64,000 bases of DNA from Parvibaculum sp963975745 (GCF_963975745.1 NZ_CAXBIB010000011.1:71214-135213), one strand, 5' to 3'. Shown: positions 34,876 to 43,517, counted from the first letter of the stretch. Notes: a model not told the origin generated them from the letters alone. Numbers and translations: made by a program.

Positions 34876-34902
34876 AGGCTGATTAGTCAGAAGGAGGGTT
34901 TG

Positions 34903-35409
34903 ATGGGCTTTCCGTCAATGAACGAAGATATCGAGAAGCTACGTGCTGAAAGGGAGCACTTTGCAGGTGGCATGGACCGAATTTTAGGTTGGCTCTCCGC
35001 TGAAACGTCGCGAGCCGATCTGGCGCGTCTTGAACAAGATACTCTGAAGCTAAAAACCGAAATTCATGAACGTCTTACTGCGTTGAAATGTTCAATCCTC
35101 GCTGAGTTCGATGAGATGCACGAGAAGTTGAAAGATGGACAGTTTTTTCAGTGGAAGAAAAACAAAAAACTGGAAGAAAAGCTAAGGAAGACGCAGTCAA
35201 GCCGAGATGAGCTTCAGAAGCAGATCAAATCTGCCGTTTCCCAAAAAGAACGAAGCGAACAAACTATCCATCGACTAAATGATGAACTAGCGGAGGAACG
35301 ACGTCGAACCGCGACGCTTCAAGCTGCAAACTCAAAATTGAGGGATTCACTTGATGGGATGTCAGAGTGGAAGGACCTCACCTCCCAAACTAGAAAGCTC
35401 AAAGGCTAA
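34903..35409 (+). CDS. AT-rich coiled-coil protein, probably acquired
   Basis: A 168-aa soluble, highly charged protein. Most of it (about 30-150) is predicted alpha-helix with heptad-like runs such as KNKKLEEKLRKTQSSRDELQ and RLNDELAEERRRTATLQ. No domain is recognised. Base composition (below 50% GC by eye) and codon use, with many A- and T-ending codons, contrast sharply with the neighbours. The ATG has a strong AAGGAGG five bases away; a TTG directly before it is possible. It sits between the amidase and cbpM with no mobile-element genes beside it. Confidence 0.7.
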   Translation: MGFPSMNEDIEKLRAEREHFAGGMDRILGWLSAETSRADLARLEQDTLKLKTEIHERLTALKCSILAEFDEMHEKLKDGQFFQWKKNKKLEEKLRKTQSSRDELQKQIKSAVSQKERSEQTIHRLNDELAEERRRTATLQAANSKLRDSLDGMSEWKDLTSQTRKLKG

Positions 35410-35445
35410 AGCCCGCACAGTCTCCCCTTTGACACCTCCCAATCC

Positions 35446-35775
35446 CTACCCCTCGCCCTCCGGCCGCAGCGCCGCCATGATCGCCGCCTGGACGGTTTCG
35501 TCCTGCGCCCTGATCGCCGCGGTCAGCGACAGCAGCTGCTGGCGCGTGTCGTAGAGCTGGTCGAGCAGCGACAGCACCACCGGCAGCGTCGCCGCGTCGA
35601 TCTCGAGTTCGTAATGCAGCGTGCAGATCAGGCGCACCCGCGCGCATTCCATCTCCGAGAAGACCGGGGTTCCGGCCTGAAGCTCGGGCACCACCAGTTC
35701 TTCCGCGATCCATGCATCGAGGTCGCGGCGCTGCAGCGCCTCGATCGCCGCCACCAGATCCTCGAGCCCGGTCAT
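35446..35775 (-). CDS. cbpM: CbpM-like modulator of CbpA
   Basis: A 109-aa helical protein overlapping the end of cbpA by ATGA (35772-35775). VVPELQAGTPVFSEMECARVRLI followed by HYELEIDAATLPVVLSLLD (given in two parts, residues about 28-65) matches the MerR-like helix pattern of CbpM, which binds the J domain of CbpA and inhibits it. The tight coupling to a CbpA-type DnaJ gene supports the call. Confidence 0.8.
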   Translation of the reverse strand: MTGLEDLVAAIEALQRRDLDAWIAEELVVPELQAGTPVFSEMECARVRLICTLHYELEIDAATLPVVLSLLDQLYDTRQQLLSLTAAIRAQDETVQAAIMAALRPEGEG

Positions 35776-36689
35776 GACAGCATCTCCTTGCGCGGATCCT
35801 GCGCCGCCCTGGGCTGCCAGTTCTCCAGGAAGGCCGCGAGTTCCGGCTCCTCGCCCTCCGGCAGCACGACCCGCAGCGTCACCAGTTGATGGCCGCGCTG
35901 ACCCGTCTTGCGGTCCTTGACGCCCTTTTCGCGCAGCCGCAGCGTCGTGCCACTGTTCGATCCCTTCGGCACCGTCATCGTCACCGTGCCGCCGATCGTC
36001 GGCACCTCGATCCGCGCGCCCAGCACCGCCTCTTTCAGCGTGACCGGCATATCGACATGGATGTTGTTGTCCTTGCGGCGGAAGAAGCGATGCGGCTCGA
36101 CACGCAGTTCGACATAGGCATCGCCGGCCGGGCCGCCGCCGAAACCCGGCATGCCCTGCCCCTTCAGCCGCAACATCTGCCGGTCCTCGGCGCCCTCCGG
36201 GATCGTCACCTGCAGCGTCCGGCCCTCGGGCAGCGTGATGGTGCGCGTCGCGCCGTTGACGGCCTCCAGAAAGCCGACCGGCAGCACATAGCTGACATCC
36301 TGGCCGCGCGCGCGGAAGCCCTCCGTGCGGCGCCCGCCAGCGCCGCCAAAGGCGCGGGCGAGAAATTCCTCCAGCTCCTCGTTGCTGGCAAAGCCGTCCT
36401 GCGCCGCATGCGCGCCATGGGCCGGCCCATCGGCAAAGTCGCGATAGAAATGCTGCGCGGGGCGCTCGGCGCCGCTGGCGTCGATCTCGCCCGCATCGAA
36501 GCGGCGCCGCTTTTCCTTGTCCTTCAGCAGATCGTTGGCGGCCGACACCTCCTTGAATTTCGCCTCGGCCGCCTTGTCGCCCGGATGCAGGTCGGGATGA
36601 AACTTGCGCGCAAGCTTCTTGAAGGCGTCGCCGATCTCCTTGTCGGTCGCGGTGCGCGACACGCCAAGGGTCTCATAGGGGTCTTTCAT
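35772..36689 (-). CDS. cbpA: DnaJ-class co-chaperone, CbpA type
   Basis: A 305-aa J-domain protein. The N-terminal J domain (about 4-68) has HPD at 31-33; a Gly-rich linker follows; two C-terminal peptide-binding beta domains (about 130-295) contain GQDVSYVLPVGFLEAVNGAT and VLGARIEVPTIGGTV. The zinc-finger domain of true DnaJ is absent, as in CbpA. It stimulates Hsp70 (DnaK) and is translationally coupled to the inhibitor CbpM. A second CbpA-like protein without a CbpM partner is at 44309. Confidence 0.87.
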   Translation of the reverse strand: MKDPYETLGVSRTATDKEIGDAFKKLARKFHPDLHPGDKAAEAKFKEVSAANDLLKDKEKRRRFDAGEIDASGAERPAQHFYRDFADGPAHGAHAAQDGFASNEELEEFLARAFGGAGGRRTEGFRARGQDVSYVLPVGFLEAVNGATRTITLPEGRTLQVTIPEGAEDRQMLRLKGQGMPGFGGGPAGDAYVELRVEPHRFFRRKDNNIHVDMPVTLKEAVLGARIEVPTIGGTVTMTVPKGSNSGTTLRLREKGVKDRKTGQRGHQLVTLRVVLPEGEEPELAAFLENWQPRAAQDPRKEMLS

Positions 36690-36835
36690 GCGGCAGGTCC
36701 TGTCTGTGCGCCACCACAGTCAACCGCGCCTCCCTGCCCGGGGTCAACCGCCAAACCCGCGCCCCTTTGACACGCTTGCCCGCCCCTCCCATTATGCCCG
36801 CCACGCCGCAAGAAAATGACCTGAGGAGCTCGCCC

Positions 36836-38221
36836 ATGAGCCTGTCCAACGCCGCCGTTCGCGACATCGAGACGGTGATCCATCCCTACACCAATCTCGA
36901 CCAGTTCCGTTCCACCGGGCCGATGATCCTCGAACGCGGCGAAGGCGTCTATGTCTGGGACAATGAGGGCAACAAGTATATCGAGGGGCTGGCCGGCCTC
37001 TGGTGCACCTCGCTCGGCTACAACGAGCAGGAGCTGATCGACGCGGCCACCGAACAGATGCGCCAGATCCCCTTCACCCATGTCTTCGGCGGCAAGAGCC
37101 ATGAACGCGCGGCCGAGCTTGCCGAACGCCTGAAGGCGATCGCGCCGCATGCGGCGTCCAAGGTTCTCTTCTGCGGCTCGGGCTCGGAAGCGAACGATCA
37201 GCAGGTCAAGCTGGTCTGGTACTACAACAATGCGCTCGGGCGCCCGAAGAAGAAGAAATTCATCTCGCGCATCCGCGGCTATCACGGCGTCACGGTGGCG
37301 TCGGCCTCGCTGACCGGCCTGCCCGCCAATCACCGCGATTTCGATCTGCCGATCGCCGGCGTGCTGCACACCGACTGCCCGCATTACTACCGCTATGCCG
37401 AGCCCGGCGAAACCGAAGACGAGTTCACGACGCGGCTGGCGAAAAACCTCGAGGACATGATCATCCGCGAAGACCCGGAGACTGTCGCCGCCTTCATCGC
37501 CGAGCCGATCATGGGTGCCGGCGGCGTCGTCATTCCGCCGGCCGGCTATTTCGAGAAGATCCAGGCGGTGCTGAAGAAATACGACATCTATTTCATCGCC
37601 GATGAAGTCATCTGCGGTTTCGGCCGCACCGGCAACATGTTCGGGTCGGAGACCTTCGGCATGAAGCCGGACTCGATCTCGGTCGCCAAGGCGCTGTCGT
37701 CGGCCTATTTCCCGATCGCCGCCGTGACGGTGGGCGAGGAGATGTATCAGGCGATGATCGACGAGAGCAAAAAGATCGGCACCTTCGGTCACGGTTTCAC
37801 CTATACCGCACACCCCGTGGGCGCGGCGGTCGCGGCGAAGACGCTCGAGATCTACGAGAAGCGCAACATTGTCGGCCATGTGCGCGAGGTCGCGCCGCGT
37901 TTTGCCGCGCATATCGCGCGGCTCGCCGATCATCCGCTGGTCGGCCATGCCCGTTCGTCGGGCCTGATCGGCGCGCTGGAACTGGTCGCCGACAAGGCGT
38001 CGAAAAAGAGCTTCGATCCGGCCCTCGGCATCGGCGCCGCCGTCATCGCCGCCGCGCAGAAGCACGGCCTCATCGTGCGGCCGCTGGCCGGCGACATCGT
38101 CGCCTTCTGCCCGCCGCTGATCGTCACCGCCGAACAGATCGACGCGATCTTTGCCGCCATCGAAAAGGCGCTCGACGATGTGGAGGCGCGGGTCGGCAAG
38201 GAAGGCCTGCGCGCCGCCTGA
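36836..38221 (+). CDS. Class III (omega) aminotransferase
   Basis: A 461-aa PLP-dependent transaminase. GSGSEAND (114-121) binds the phosphate, D257 in IADEVICGFGRTG contacts the cofactor ring, and K285 in SISVAKALSSAY is the Schiff-base lysine. The sequence is close to beta-alanine/pyruvate or putrescine/pyruvate type transaminases, moving amino groups from an omega-amine to pyruvate. The ATG at 36836 follows GAGGAG. Its TGA overlaps the ATG of the next gene by one base (TGATG), implying a coupled partner. Confidence 0.85.
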   Translation: MSLSNAAVRDIETVIHPYTNLDQFRSTGPMILERGEGVYVWDNEGNKYIEGLAGLWCTSLGYNEQELIDAATEQMRQIPFTHVFGGKSHERAAELAERLKAIAPHAASKVLFCGSGSEANDQQVKLVWYYNNALGRPKKKKFISRIRGYHGVTVASASLTGLPANHRDFDLPIAGVLHTDCPHYYRYAEPGETEDEFTTRLAKNLEDMIIREDPETVAAFIAEPIMGAGGVVIPPAGYFEKIQAVLKKYDIYFIADEVICGFGRTGNMFGSETFGMKPDSISVAKALSSAYFPIAAVTVGEEMYQAMIDESKKIGTFGHGFTYTAHPVGAAVAAKTLEIYEKRNIVGHVREVAPRFAAHIARLADHPLVGHARSSGLIGALELVADKASKKSFDPALGIGAAVIAAAQKHGLIVRPLAGDIVAFCPPLIVTAEQIDAIFAAIEKALDDVEARVGKEGLRAA

Positions 38222-38637
38222 TGCCCGAGCTTCGCTATCAACTGACCTTCGAAGGCAAGGTCGCGCCCGAGGACGAGATGGGCAATCGCCTGACCATCGA
38301 GGCGATGGCGCCGATCCCGGCTGGCGTCGACCCCGTGCTGCGCCAGAACGGCGCGACGGCCTCGCTCGAAGCTGTGGTCGAGGCCGACGAATATGGCGGC
38401 TTCACCGAAAGCGGCGAAATCCGCTTCGGCGCCGGCACGATCCGCTATTCGACGCGCGGCGAAGGTTTCATCGAGGACAGTGTCGAACCCGACATCCAGC
38501 AAGGCTGCGTCATCCGCCAGATCGACGGCGGCAGCGGCATCTTCGAAGACGCCACCGGCTATATCGTCTCGACATTCACGGTCGATGAAGATGCGAATTT
38601 CCGCGACAGCCAGAGCGCGGTGATCTTCACGGGGTGA
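38221..38637 (+). CDS. Unknown 138-aa beta-rich protein coupled to the aminotransferase
   Basis: A soluble acidic protein without signal peptide. Alternating strands such as LTFEGKVAPEDEMGNRL, RYSTRGEGFIED and IDGGSGIFEDATGYIVSTFT suggest a small beta-barrel; GSGIFEDATG recalls the GxGxFxxAxG loop of allene-oxide-cyclase/dirigent-like barrels. That is only a resemblance. Its start shares a base with the aminotransferase stop (TGATG), so the two are probably translated together. Function unknown. Confidence 0.6.
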   Translation: MPELRYQLTFEGKVAPEDEMGNRLTIEAMAPIPAGVDPVLRQNGATASLEAVVEADEYGGFTESGEIRFGAGTIRYSTRGEGFIEDSVEPDIQQGCVIRQIDGGSGIFEDATGYIVSTFTVDEDANFRDSQSAVIFTG

Positions 38638-38759
38638 GTGTTCTCGCTGTCTTTCGCTTGTTTCCCACCCTCCCAATTCGTCCTTGCCGGGCTTGACCCA
38701 CTGCTATCCGGTCAAGCGGGGTCAGTTGCAGGAATGCTGCATTTTTCACAACCCAAAGC

Positions 38760-38857
38760 CGTCATGGCCCGATTTATTCGGGCCATCCAGGTCTTGGCGT
38801 CATGGAAAGGCTGAAAAGAGAAAGACGTGGACGGCCCGGACAAGCCGGGCCGTGACG
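38760..38857. repeat. Dispersed inverted-repeat element (GGCCCG...CGGGCC type)
   Basis: CGTCATGGCCCG-N8-CGGGCCATCCA at the left and TGGACGGCCCG-N6-CGGGCCGTGACG at the right are imperfect inverted copies of one another, about 98 bp in all, each arm itself forming a hairpin. It lies in the 253-bp convergent gap between the 138-aa protein and the SDR gene. It belongs to the same broad class as the elements at 62243 and 63928. It could act as a transcription end or mRNA 3' stabiliser. Confidence 0.65.
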
Positions 38858-38890
38858 AAAAGGGGAACGGCGAGGAGAAACGCTATCCCC

Positions 38891-39646
38891 TCAGACGTGC
38901 TGGCCGCCATTGATCTGGATCTCGGCGCCGTTGACATAGCTCGACTGATCCGTGCACAGAAAATAGATTGTGCGCGCCACTTCCTCCGGCGTGCCGAGAC
39001 GCTGCATCGGGATTTCGGCGACGATCTTGTCCGTTCCCGGCGAGAGGATCGCCGTGTCGATCTCGCCGGGCGAGATCGCGTTGACGCGGACGCCGCGGCG
39101 GCCGAATTCCGAGGCCATTTCGCGCGTCAGCGCGGCCAGCGCCGCCTTCGATGTCGCATAGGCGCTCCCGGCAAAGGGATGGACGCGCTCGCCGGCGATC
39201 GAGGTCACATTGACGACCGAGCCCTGGGCGGCCTTCAGCTCCTCCACCAGCCCGCGCGCCAGCATGACCGGCGCGAAGAAATTGACCTGGAAGACCTGGT
39301 ACCAGGTGTCGACGCCTGTATCGAAGACGCCGAGCCGCGAGCCGCCCTGCCCCTTGGGAGAGATCGCGGCATTGTTGACCAGCGCGTTGAGGCGGCCGCC
39401 CTGATCCTTCAGGCGCTCGCGCATTTCGGCGATGGCGGCCTCGGTATTCTTCACATCGGCCAGATCGACCTGGATATGATCCTCCGGCCCGGCCTCCCAG
39501 GGACAGTCCTCCGGGAAGGGATGGCGCGAACAGGTGATGACGCGCCAGCCGGCGCTTGAAAAGCGTTTCACCGTCGCATGGCCGATGCCGCGACTGGCGC
39601 CGGTCAGGATCAGCGTCCGGCGATCTGCATTGTTGATCTGTGTCAT
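38891..39646 (-). CDS. SDR-family oxidoreductase
   Basis: A 251-aa classical short-chain dehydrogenase. TGASRGIG (15-22) binds NAD(P), NNAA is the structural motif, and the catalytic S-Y-K is in NVTSIAGERVHPFAGSAYAT followed by SK. ISPGEIDTAI replaces the more common NPG near the cofactor. The C-terminus ends GQHV, close to many 3-oxoacyl-ACP-reductase-like SDRs. The next gene upstream, the fused kinase, is on the same strand with a nine-base gap. Confidence 0.86.
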   Translation of the reverse strand: MTQINNADRRTLILTGASRGIGHATVKRFSSAGWRVITCSRHPFPEDCPWEAGPEDHIQVDLADVKNTEAAIAEMRERLKDQGGRLNALVNNAAISPKGQGGSRLGVFDTGVDTWYQVFQVNFFAPVMLARGLVEELKAAQGSVVNVTSIAGERVHPFAGSAYATSKAALAALTREMASEFGRRGVRVNAISPGEIDTAILSPGTDKIVAEIPMQRLGTPEEVARTIYFLCTDQSSYVNGAEIQINGGQHV

Positions 39647-39655
39647 GCGCGCAAT

Positions 39656-41224
39656 CTAGAGGAAGGCCCGGGCCCGCGCCAGTGTGGCGGCCATGTCGCC
39701 CGAGGCATCGACCTTCGTCCAGGTCATCGGTCCGAGATCGTAGCCGAGCTGCCGTTTCAGCACCGCGACGCCGGCATCCGAGGGATCGCGCCCCTCGCTT
39801 TCGCGTGCCGCGACCCGGGCCTCGAGAATGGCGGGCGGCGCGTCGAGCCAGAGCCCGTCAAAGGCCACATTGAGGCCCGTCGCCAGTTCGGCGGCGGCAA
39901 GGCGCTCCTCGGACCGCGCGAAGACCGCATCGAGGATCACCGCCTGCCCGGCCGCGAGCGCGATCCGCGCCAGCCGCAGGGCTTCGTCATAGACCCGTTC
40001 GCCGACGCCCGGCGCATAGGCCGCATCGGGCAGGCGGTCGAGCGCGCCGACGCCGAACAGGCGCTTGCGGATGATGTCGGTGCGCAGGTGAACCGCGCCC
40101 GTCGCGCCGCCCAGCACCGGGGCCAGCCGCCTTGCCAGCGTCGATTTGCCGGTGCCCGACAGGCCGCCCACCGCGACGAGGCGCGGGCGCAACGGCGTCA
40201 GCACTTCGCCGGCAAAGTCGAGATAGGCCCGGGCCGTGTCGCGTGCCGGATCGGGCTTTTCCGCATCGCGGGCCTTCGCCGCCGTCACCTTGGCGCGCAC
40301 GATGGCCCGCGTCGCGACGAAAAGCGGCAGCAGCGCCAGGCCTTCCAGCGACGTGACGATGTCGGCCGCGTCCATGTGATCGAGCCAGACATTGAGGGCG
40401 CGGTTGGCATGGGGGCCGAGGCGGCTGTCGGTCCGTGCGCGGAAGGCCAGATCCATCAGCAGGAAGGCCAGATCGTAAAGAACGTCGATCCGCGCGATGC
40501 GGTCGTCGAACTCGATGCAGTCGAAGATGACCGGGCGGCCGTCGATTTCGGTCACGTTGCCGAGATGGAGATCGCCATGGCAATGGCGCACCCAGCCGGC
40601 ATCGCGCCGCGCGTCGAGCAGCGCGCGGTGGCGTTCGACAAGCTCGCGGCAGGCCCGGTCGGCCGTCTCAGCCTGCGCGGCGTCGAAAACCGGCCCGATA
40701 TCGGGTGCCATGTCGGCCGCATTGCCCTCGACGATCTGCAGGAACATCGCGGCACCGCCGAAGTCGCGGCGGATTTCGGCGCCGGCGTGAAAGCCCGCGA
40801 TATCTTCGGCCAGCGCCTCGATCAGTGGCAGCGTCAGACGGCCCTTATCGGCCATGGTCGCCAGCAGGCCGTCGGCGGCAAAGCGTTTCATCTCGACCAG
40901 CCAGTCGGCGACCTCGCCCTGATCGCCGCCGAGGCGGAACCCCGCCGCGACGCGGCGCACCGGCACGACGCCGAGATAGATTTCCGGCGCGGTGCGGCGG
41001 TTGAGCGTCACTTCGCTCTCGCAGGCCGCGCGGCGCCTTTCGCTGTCGGAAAAATCCAGAAAGGTGAAGCGCACCGGCTTTTTCAGCTTGAAGGCATGCG
41101 TGCCCGCCAGGAACACATGCGAGATATGCGTCTCGATATGGGTGACCGGCGTTCCGGATGGCAGGCCGTAGCTCTCGGGCTGCGAAAGAAATGCGATCAG
41201 CGTCCTGTCGGTGCAGTCGGTCAA
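39656..41224 (-). CDS. Fusion of an aminoglycoside-phosphotransferase-like domain and a P-loop kinase
   Basis: A 522-aa protein of two parts. The first (about 1-340) is a COG2187-type kinase fold with HGDLHLGN (216-223), the catalytic loop, and DCIEFDDRIARIDVLYDLAF for metal binding. The second (about 345-520) is a COG0645-type P-loop kinase with Walker A GLSGTGKST (354-362), DAVFARSEERLAA and a lid region. This fusion is common in proteobacteria but its substrate is unknown. It sits 10 bp after fieF on the same strand and 9 bp before the SDR gene, so the three genes may form an operon. Confidence 0.85.
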   Translation of the reverse strand: MTDCTDRTLIAFLSQPESYGLPSGTPVTHIETHISHVFLAGTHAFKLKKPVRFTFLDFSDSERRRAACESEVTLNRRTAPEIYLGVVPVRRVAAGFRLGGDQGEVADWLVEMKRFAADGLLATMADKGRLTLPLIEALAEDIAGFHAGAEIRRDFGGAAMFLQIVEGNAADMAPDIGPVFDAAQAETADRACRELVERHRALLDARRDAGWVRHCHGDLHLGNVTEIDGRPVIFDCIEFDDRIARIDVLYDLAFLLMDLAFRARTDSRLGPHANRALNVWLDHMDAADIVTSLEGLALLPLFVATRAIVRAKVTAAKARDAEKPDPARDTARAYLDFAGEVLTPLRPRLVAVGGLSGTGKSTLARRLAPVLGGATGAVHLRTDIIRKRLFGVGALDRLPDAAYAPGVGERVYDEALRLARIALAAGQAVILDAVFARSEERLAAAELATGLNVAFDGLWLDAPPAILEARVAARESEGRDPSDAGVAVLKRQLGYDLGPMTWTKVDASGDMAATLARARAFL

Positions 41225-41234
41225 GACGTCCGCC

Positions 41235-42173
41235 TCAGACCCGTTCGAGGCGGGTCAGCGTTTCGAGACCGGCCGGATCCTGGTGGACGATCACCTCCGA
41301 GCCCGGGAAGGCCGCCATTACCTCGGTCTCGACCTCGTCGGCGATACGATGCGCCTCGACCAGCGTCATCGCGCCGTCCATTTCGAGATGGAACTGGATG
41401 AAGATATGGACGCCCGAGGCGCGGGTGCGCAGATCATGCAGATTGATGACTTCGGGATGTGCCAGCGCGATCGTCTTGATGCGTTCGCGTTCCTCTTCGG
41501 AGAGCTCGCGATCCATCAGCTGGTCAAGCGCCGCCATCACGATCTTGGCTGCGCTCCAGGCGATCAGCGCCGCGATCAGGATGCCGAAAAGCGGGTCGGC
41601 GCGATGCAGGCCGAAGACGCCGGAAAGCAGCAACGCGGCAATCACCGACAGGTTCATGTAGAGGTCGCCGCGATAATGGATCGAGTCCGCTTCGATGGCG
41701 AGCGACTGCGTCGTGGCGACGACGTGACGCTGATAGGCGACCAGGCCCAGCGTGATCACGATCGCCGCGATGGTGACCGCGATGCCGACACCCGACTGTG
41801 CAATCGGCTCCGGATTGAGCAGCCGCATGACCGCCGCGAAAGTGATGTAGCCGGCCGAGGCGAAAATGAAGAAGGACTGTCCGAGGCCCGCCAGCGCTTC
41901 CGCCTTGCCGTGACCGAAACGATGTTCGTTGTCGGCCGGCGTCAGCGCATGCCGCACGGCAAAAAGGTTCAGAAGCGAGGCCGCACCGTCGAGCAGCGAG
42001 TCGAACAGCGTGCCCAGCATCGCGATCGAGCCGGTCATCCAGAAGGCGACCGTCTTGATCGCGACCAGGATGACCGCGACAGCGACCGCCGCATAGGTCG
42101 CGCGGCGCATCAGCCGTCCGTTATGGGCGGCCGAACCGGGGATAAGTTTTTTTGTCGTGCCGTCCGCGTTCAT
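41235..42173 (-). CDS. fieF: FieF-type cation diffusion facilitator
   Basis: A 312-aa six-helix zinc/iron efflux antiporter of the inner membrane. The tetrahedral transport site of E. coli FieF is conserved as D58 and D62 (FDSLLD, helix 2) and H166 and D170 (HYRGD, helix 5); HRFGHGKAE and the cytoplasmic domain DLRTRASGVHIFIQFHLEMD and EVIVHQDP also match. The annotated ATG has no good ribosome site, and codons 8-15 contain an 18-mer identical to one at 60366, so the true start may be M22 (42110). Upstream is the PHO-box-like module at 42199-42216. Confidence 0.87.
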   Translation of the reverse strand: MNADGTTKKLIPGSAAHNGRLMRRATYAAVAVAVILVAIKTVAFWMTGSIAMLGTLFDSLLDGAASLLNLFAVRHALTPADNEHRFGHGKAEALAGLGQSFFIFASAGYITFAAVMRLLNPEPIAQSGVGIAVTIAAIVITLGLVAYQRHVVATTQSLAIEADSIHYRGDLYMNLSVIAALLLSGVFGLHRADPLFGILIAALIAWSAAKIVMAALDQLMDRELSEEERERIKTIALAHPEVINLHDLRTRASGVHIFIQFHLEMDGAMTLVEAHRIADEVETEVMAAFPGSEVIVHQDPAGLETLTRLERV

Positions 42174-42226
42174 CCGGGAGTGCCGTTCGATCCTATTTGT
42201 GACAGTTGCGTGACAGAGGGGGGGTA
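42136..42226 (-). promoter_or_regulatory. Composite module A: two PHO-box-like units plus TTATCCCCGG, upstream of fieF
   Basis: Read leftward: TACCCCCCCTCTGTCACG starts at 42226, and the two CTGTCAC units begin at 42216 and 42205, exactly 11 bp apart. TTATCCCCGG follows at 42145-42136, inside the annotated first codons of fieF. The block 42226-42200 matches 60209-60235 at 26 of 27 positions, and 42153-42136 equals 60366-60383 over 18 bases. It lies between the pdxH stop and the fieF start. Confidence 0.7.
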
Positions 42227-42227
42227 G

Positions 42228-42854
42228 TCAGGGAAAAAGCCGTGTCGTGCGCCATACCGCGCCGTCGGTTTCGCGCTCAAAAACCAGCCGGTCATGCAGG
42301 CGAAATGGCCGGTCGCGCCAGAATTCGATCCGTACCGGGACGATCCTGAATCCCGACCAGTGCGGCGGCCGCGGCACCTTGCCGAGGCCGAATTTCATTG
42401 CATATTTCGCAACCTCGCGTTCGAGTTCGAAACGACCTTCGAGCGGCCGCGACTGCCGCGATGCCCAGGCGCCGATCTGGCTGTCGCGCGCGCGCGAGGC
42501 GAAATAGGCATCGGCCTCCGCGTCGCTGACCGCAAACACCTGCCCGCGCACGCGTATTTGGCGCCGCAGGCTCTTCCAGTGGAAACAGAGCGCCGCCTGC
42601 GCATTTTCGGCAAGTTCGCGGCCCTTGTCGCTTTCGAGATTGGTGTAGAAGACAAAGCCGCGCGCGTCCACATCCTTCAGCAGCACCATGCGCACATCGG
42701 GCAGGCCCGTGCGATCGGCGGTCGCCAGCGCAACCGCGTTTGCGTCTTCCGGTTCCTTCGCGTGGGCCATTTCCATCCATTCGCGGAACAGCGCGATGGG
42801 GTCCTCAGACGTGAACACTTCGGTCTCGTCGGACGGTGTTGCCGTATCGTTCAT
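42228..42854 (-). CDS. pdxH: Pyridoxamine/pyridoxine 5'-phosphate oxidase
   Basis: An FMN enzyme of 208 aa making pyridoxal 5'-phosphate, the last step of vitamin B6 synthesis and salvage. RMVLLKDVDARGFVFYTNLE and SDKGRELAENAQAALCFHWK bind FMN, followed by RQIRVRGQV, SRARDSQIGAWASRQS and the C-terminal RLHDRLVFERE region that binds the substrate phosphate. It ends in RLFP, typical of PdxH. I start at the ATG at 42854; a TTG at 42878 in frame is less likely. Confidence 0.93.
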   Translation of the reverse strand: MNDTATPSDETEVFTSEDPIALFREWMEMAHAKEPEDANAVALATADRTGLPDVRMVLLKDVDARGFVFYTNLESDKGRELAENAQAALCFHWKSLRRQIRVRGQVFAVSDAEADAYFASRARDSQIGAWASRQSRPLEGRFELEREVAKYAMKFGLGKVPRPPHWSGFRIVPVRIEFWRDRPFRLHDRLVFERETDGAVWRTTRLFP

Positions 42855-43040
42855 TGCCGTGTCCCGTTTCGGTGCCAACCCTCAAGAACAGCCGATTTCA
42901 CACCATACCAACGACGTCGATGCTCTAATCTCGCCACAATCGCTGTCCTATATAGCGCAGTTCTTATATGGTTTCGGAAAGGGATTTATCTGCCCCATCC
43001 GGAAATATCGAGGCATGTTCGCAAACAAGAGGATCGAGCC

Positions 43041-43517
43041 ATGAATCTCGTCAAAGGAATTGCCATTGGCGCTGTCGCGCTGGCGCTTGCCGCCTGCGAC
43101 CAAAGCGCCTATGGCGGCAGCGGAATCAACAAACAGACGATCGGCACGGTCGGTGGCGCCGTTGCCGGCGGCCTTCTCGGATCGCAGGTCGGCGGCGGCA
43201 CGGGCCGGCTCTGGGCCACAGGCGCCGGCGTGCTCCTTGGTGCCTTGCTGGGCAGCGAGATCGGCAAGTCGCTCGACCGGGCCGATCAGGCCTATATGGG
43301 GCAGACGACCTACAATGCGCTTGAATCGGGCCAACCCACTCGCTGGCAAAATCCGGATTCAGGCCACTACGGAACGGTGACGCCGTCGTCGGCCTATCAG
43401 ACGGGCGGCCAGACCTGCCGCGAATACACGCAGACGATCTATGTCGATGGCAGAAGCGAAACCGCGCGCGGCATCGCCTGCCGTCAGCCCGACGGTTCCT
43501 GGCAGATTCGGAGCTGA
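43041..43517 (+). CDS. Glycine-zipper outer-membrane lipoprotein (17-kDa antigen type)
   Basis: A 158-aa lipoprotein: signal peptide with lipobox LALAAC (C19-20), a glycine-zipper segment (TVGGAVAGGLLGSQVGGGTG and GAGVLLGALLGSEIG, about 36-75) and a C-terminal beta domain with two cysteines (GGQTCREYTQTI and ARGIACRQPDGSW). This layout is that of the rickettsial 17-kDa surface antigen family. The ATG at 43041 has AGAGGATCGAG before it. It is divergent from pdxH and is followed seven bases later by the Sel1 protein gene. Confidence 0.85.
   Translation: MNLVKGIAIGAVALALAACDQSAYGGSGINKQTIGTVGGAVAGGLLGSQVGGGTGRLWATGAGVLLGALLGSEIGKSLDRADQAYMGQTTYNALESGQPTRWQNPDSGHYGTVTPSSAYQTGGQTCREYTQTIYVDGRSETARGIACRQPDGSWQIRS

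Noticed and set aside
36686..38065. Leftward 459-aa open frame opposite the aminotransferase
   Set aside because: Antisense to an intact PLP enzyme; repetitive basic/acidic translation without motifs.
39578..41401. Rightward 607-aa open frame opposite the fused kinase
   Set aside because: Antisense shadow of a protein with intact kinase and P-loop motifs.
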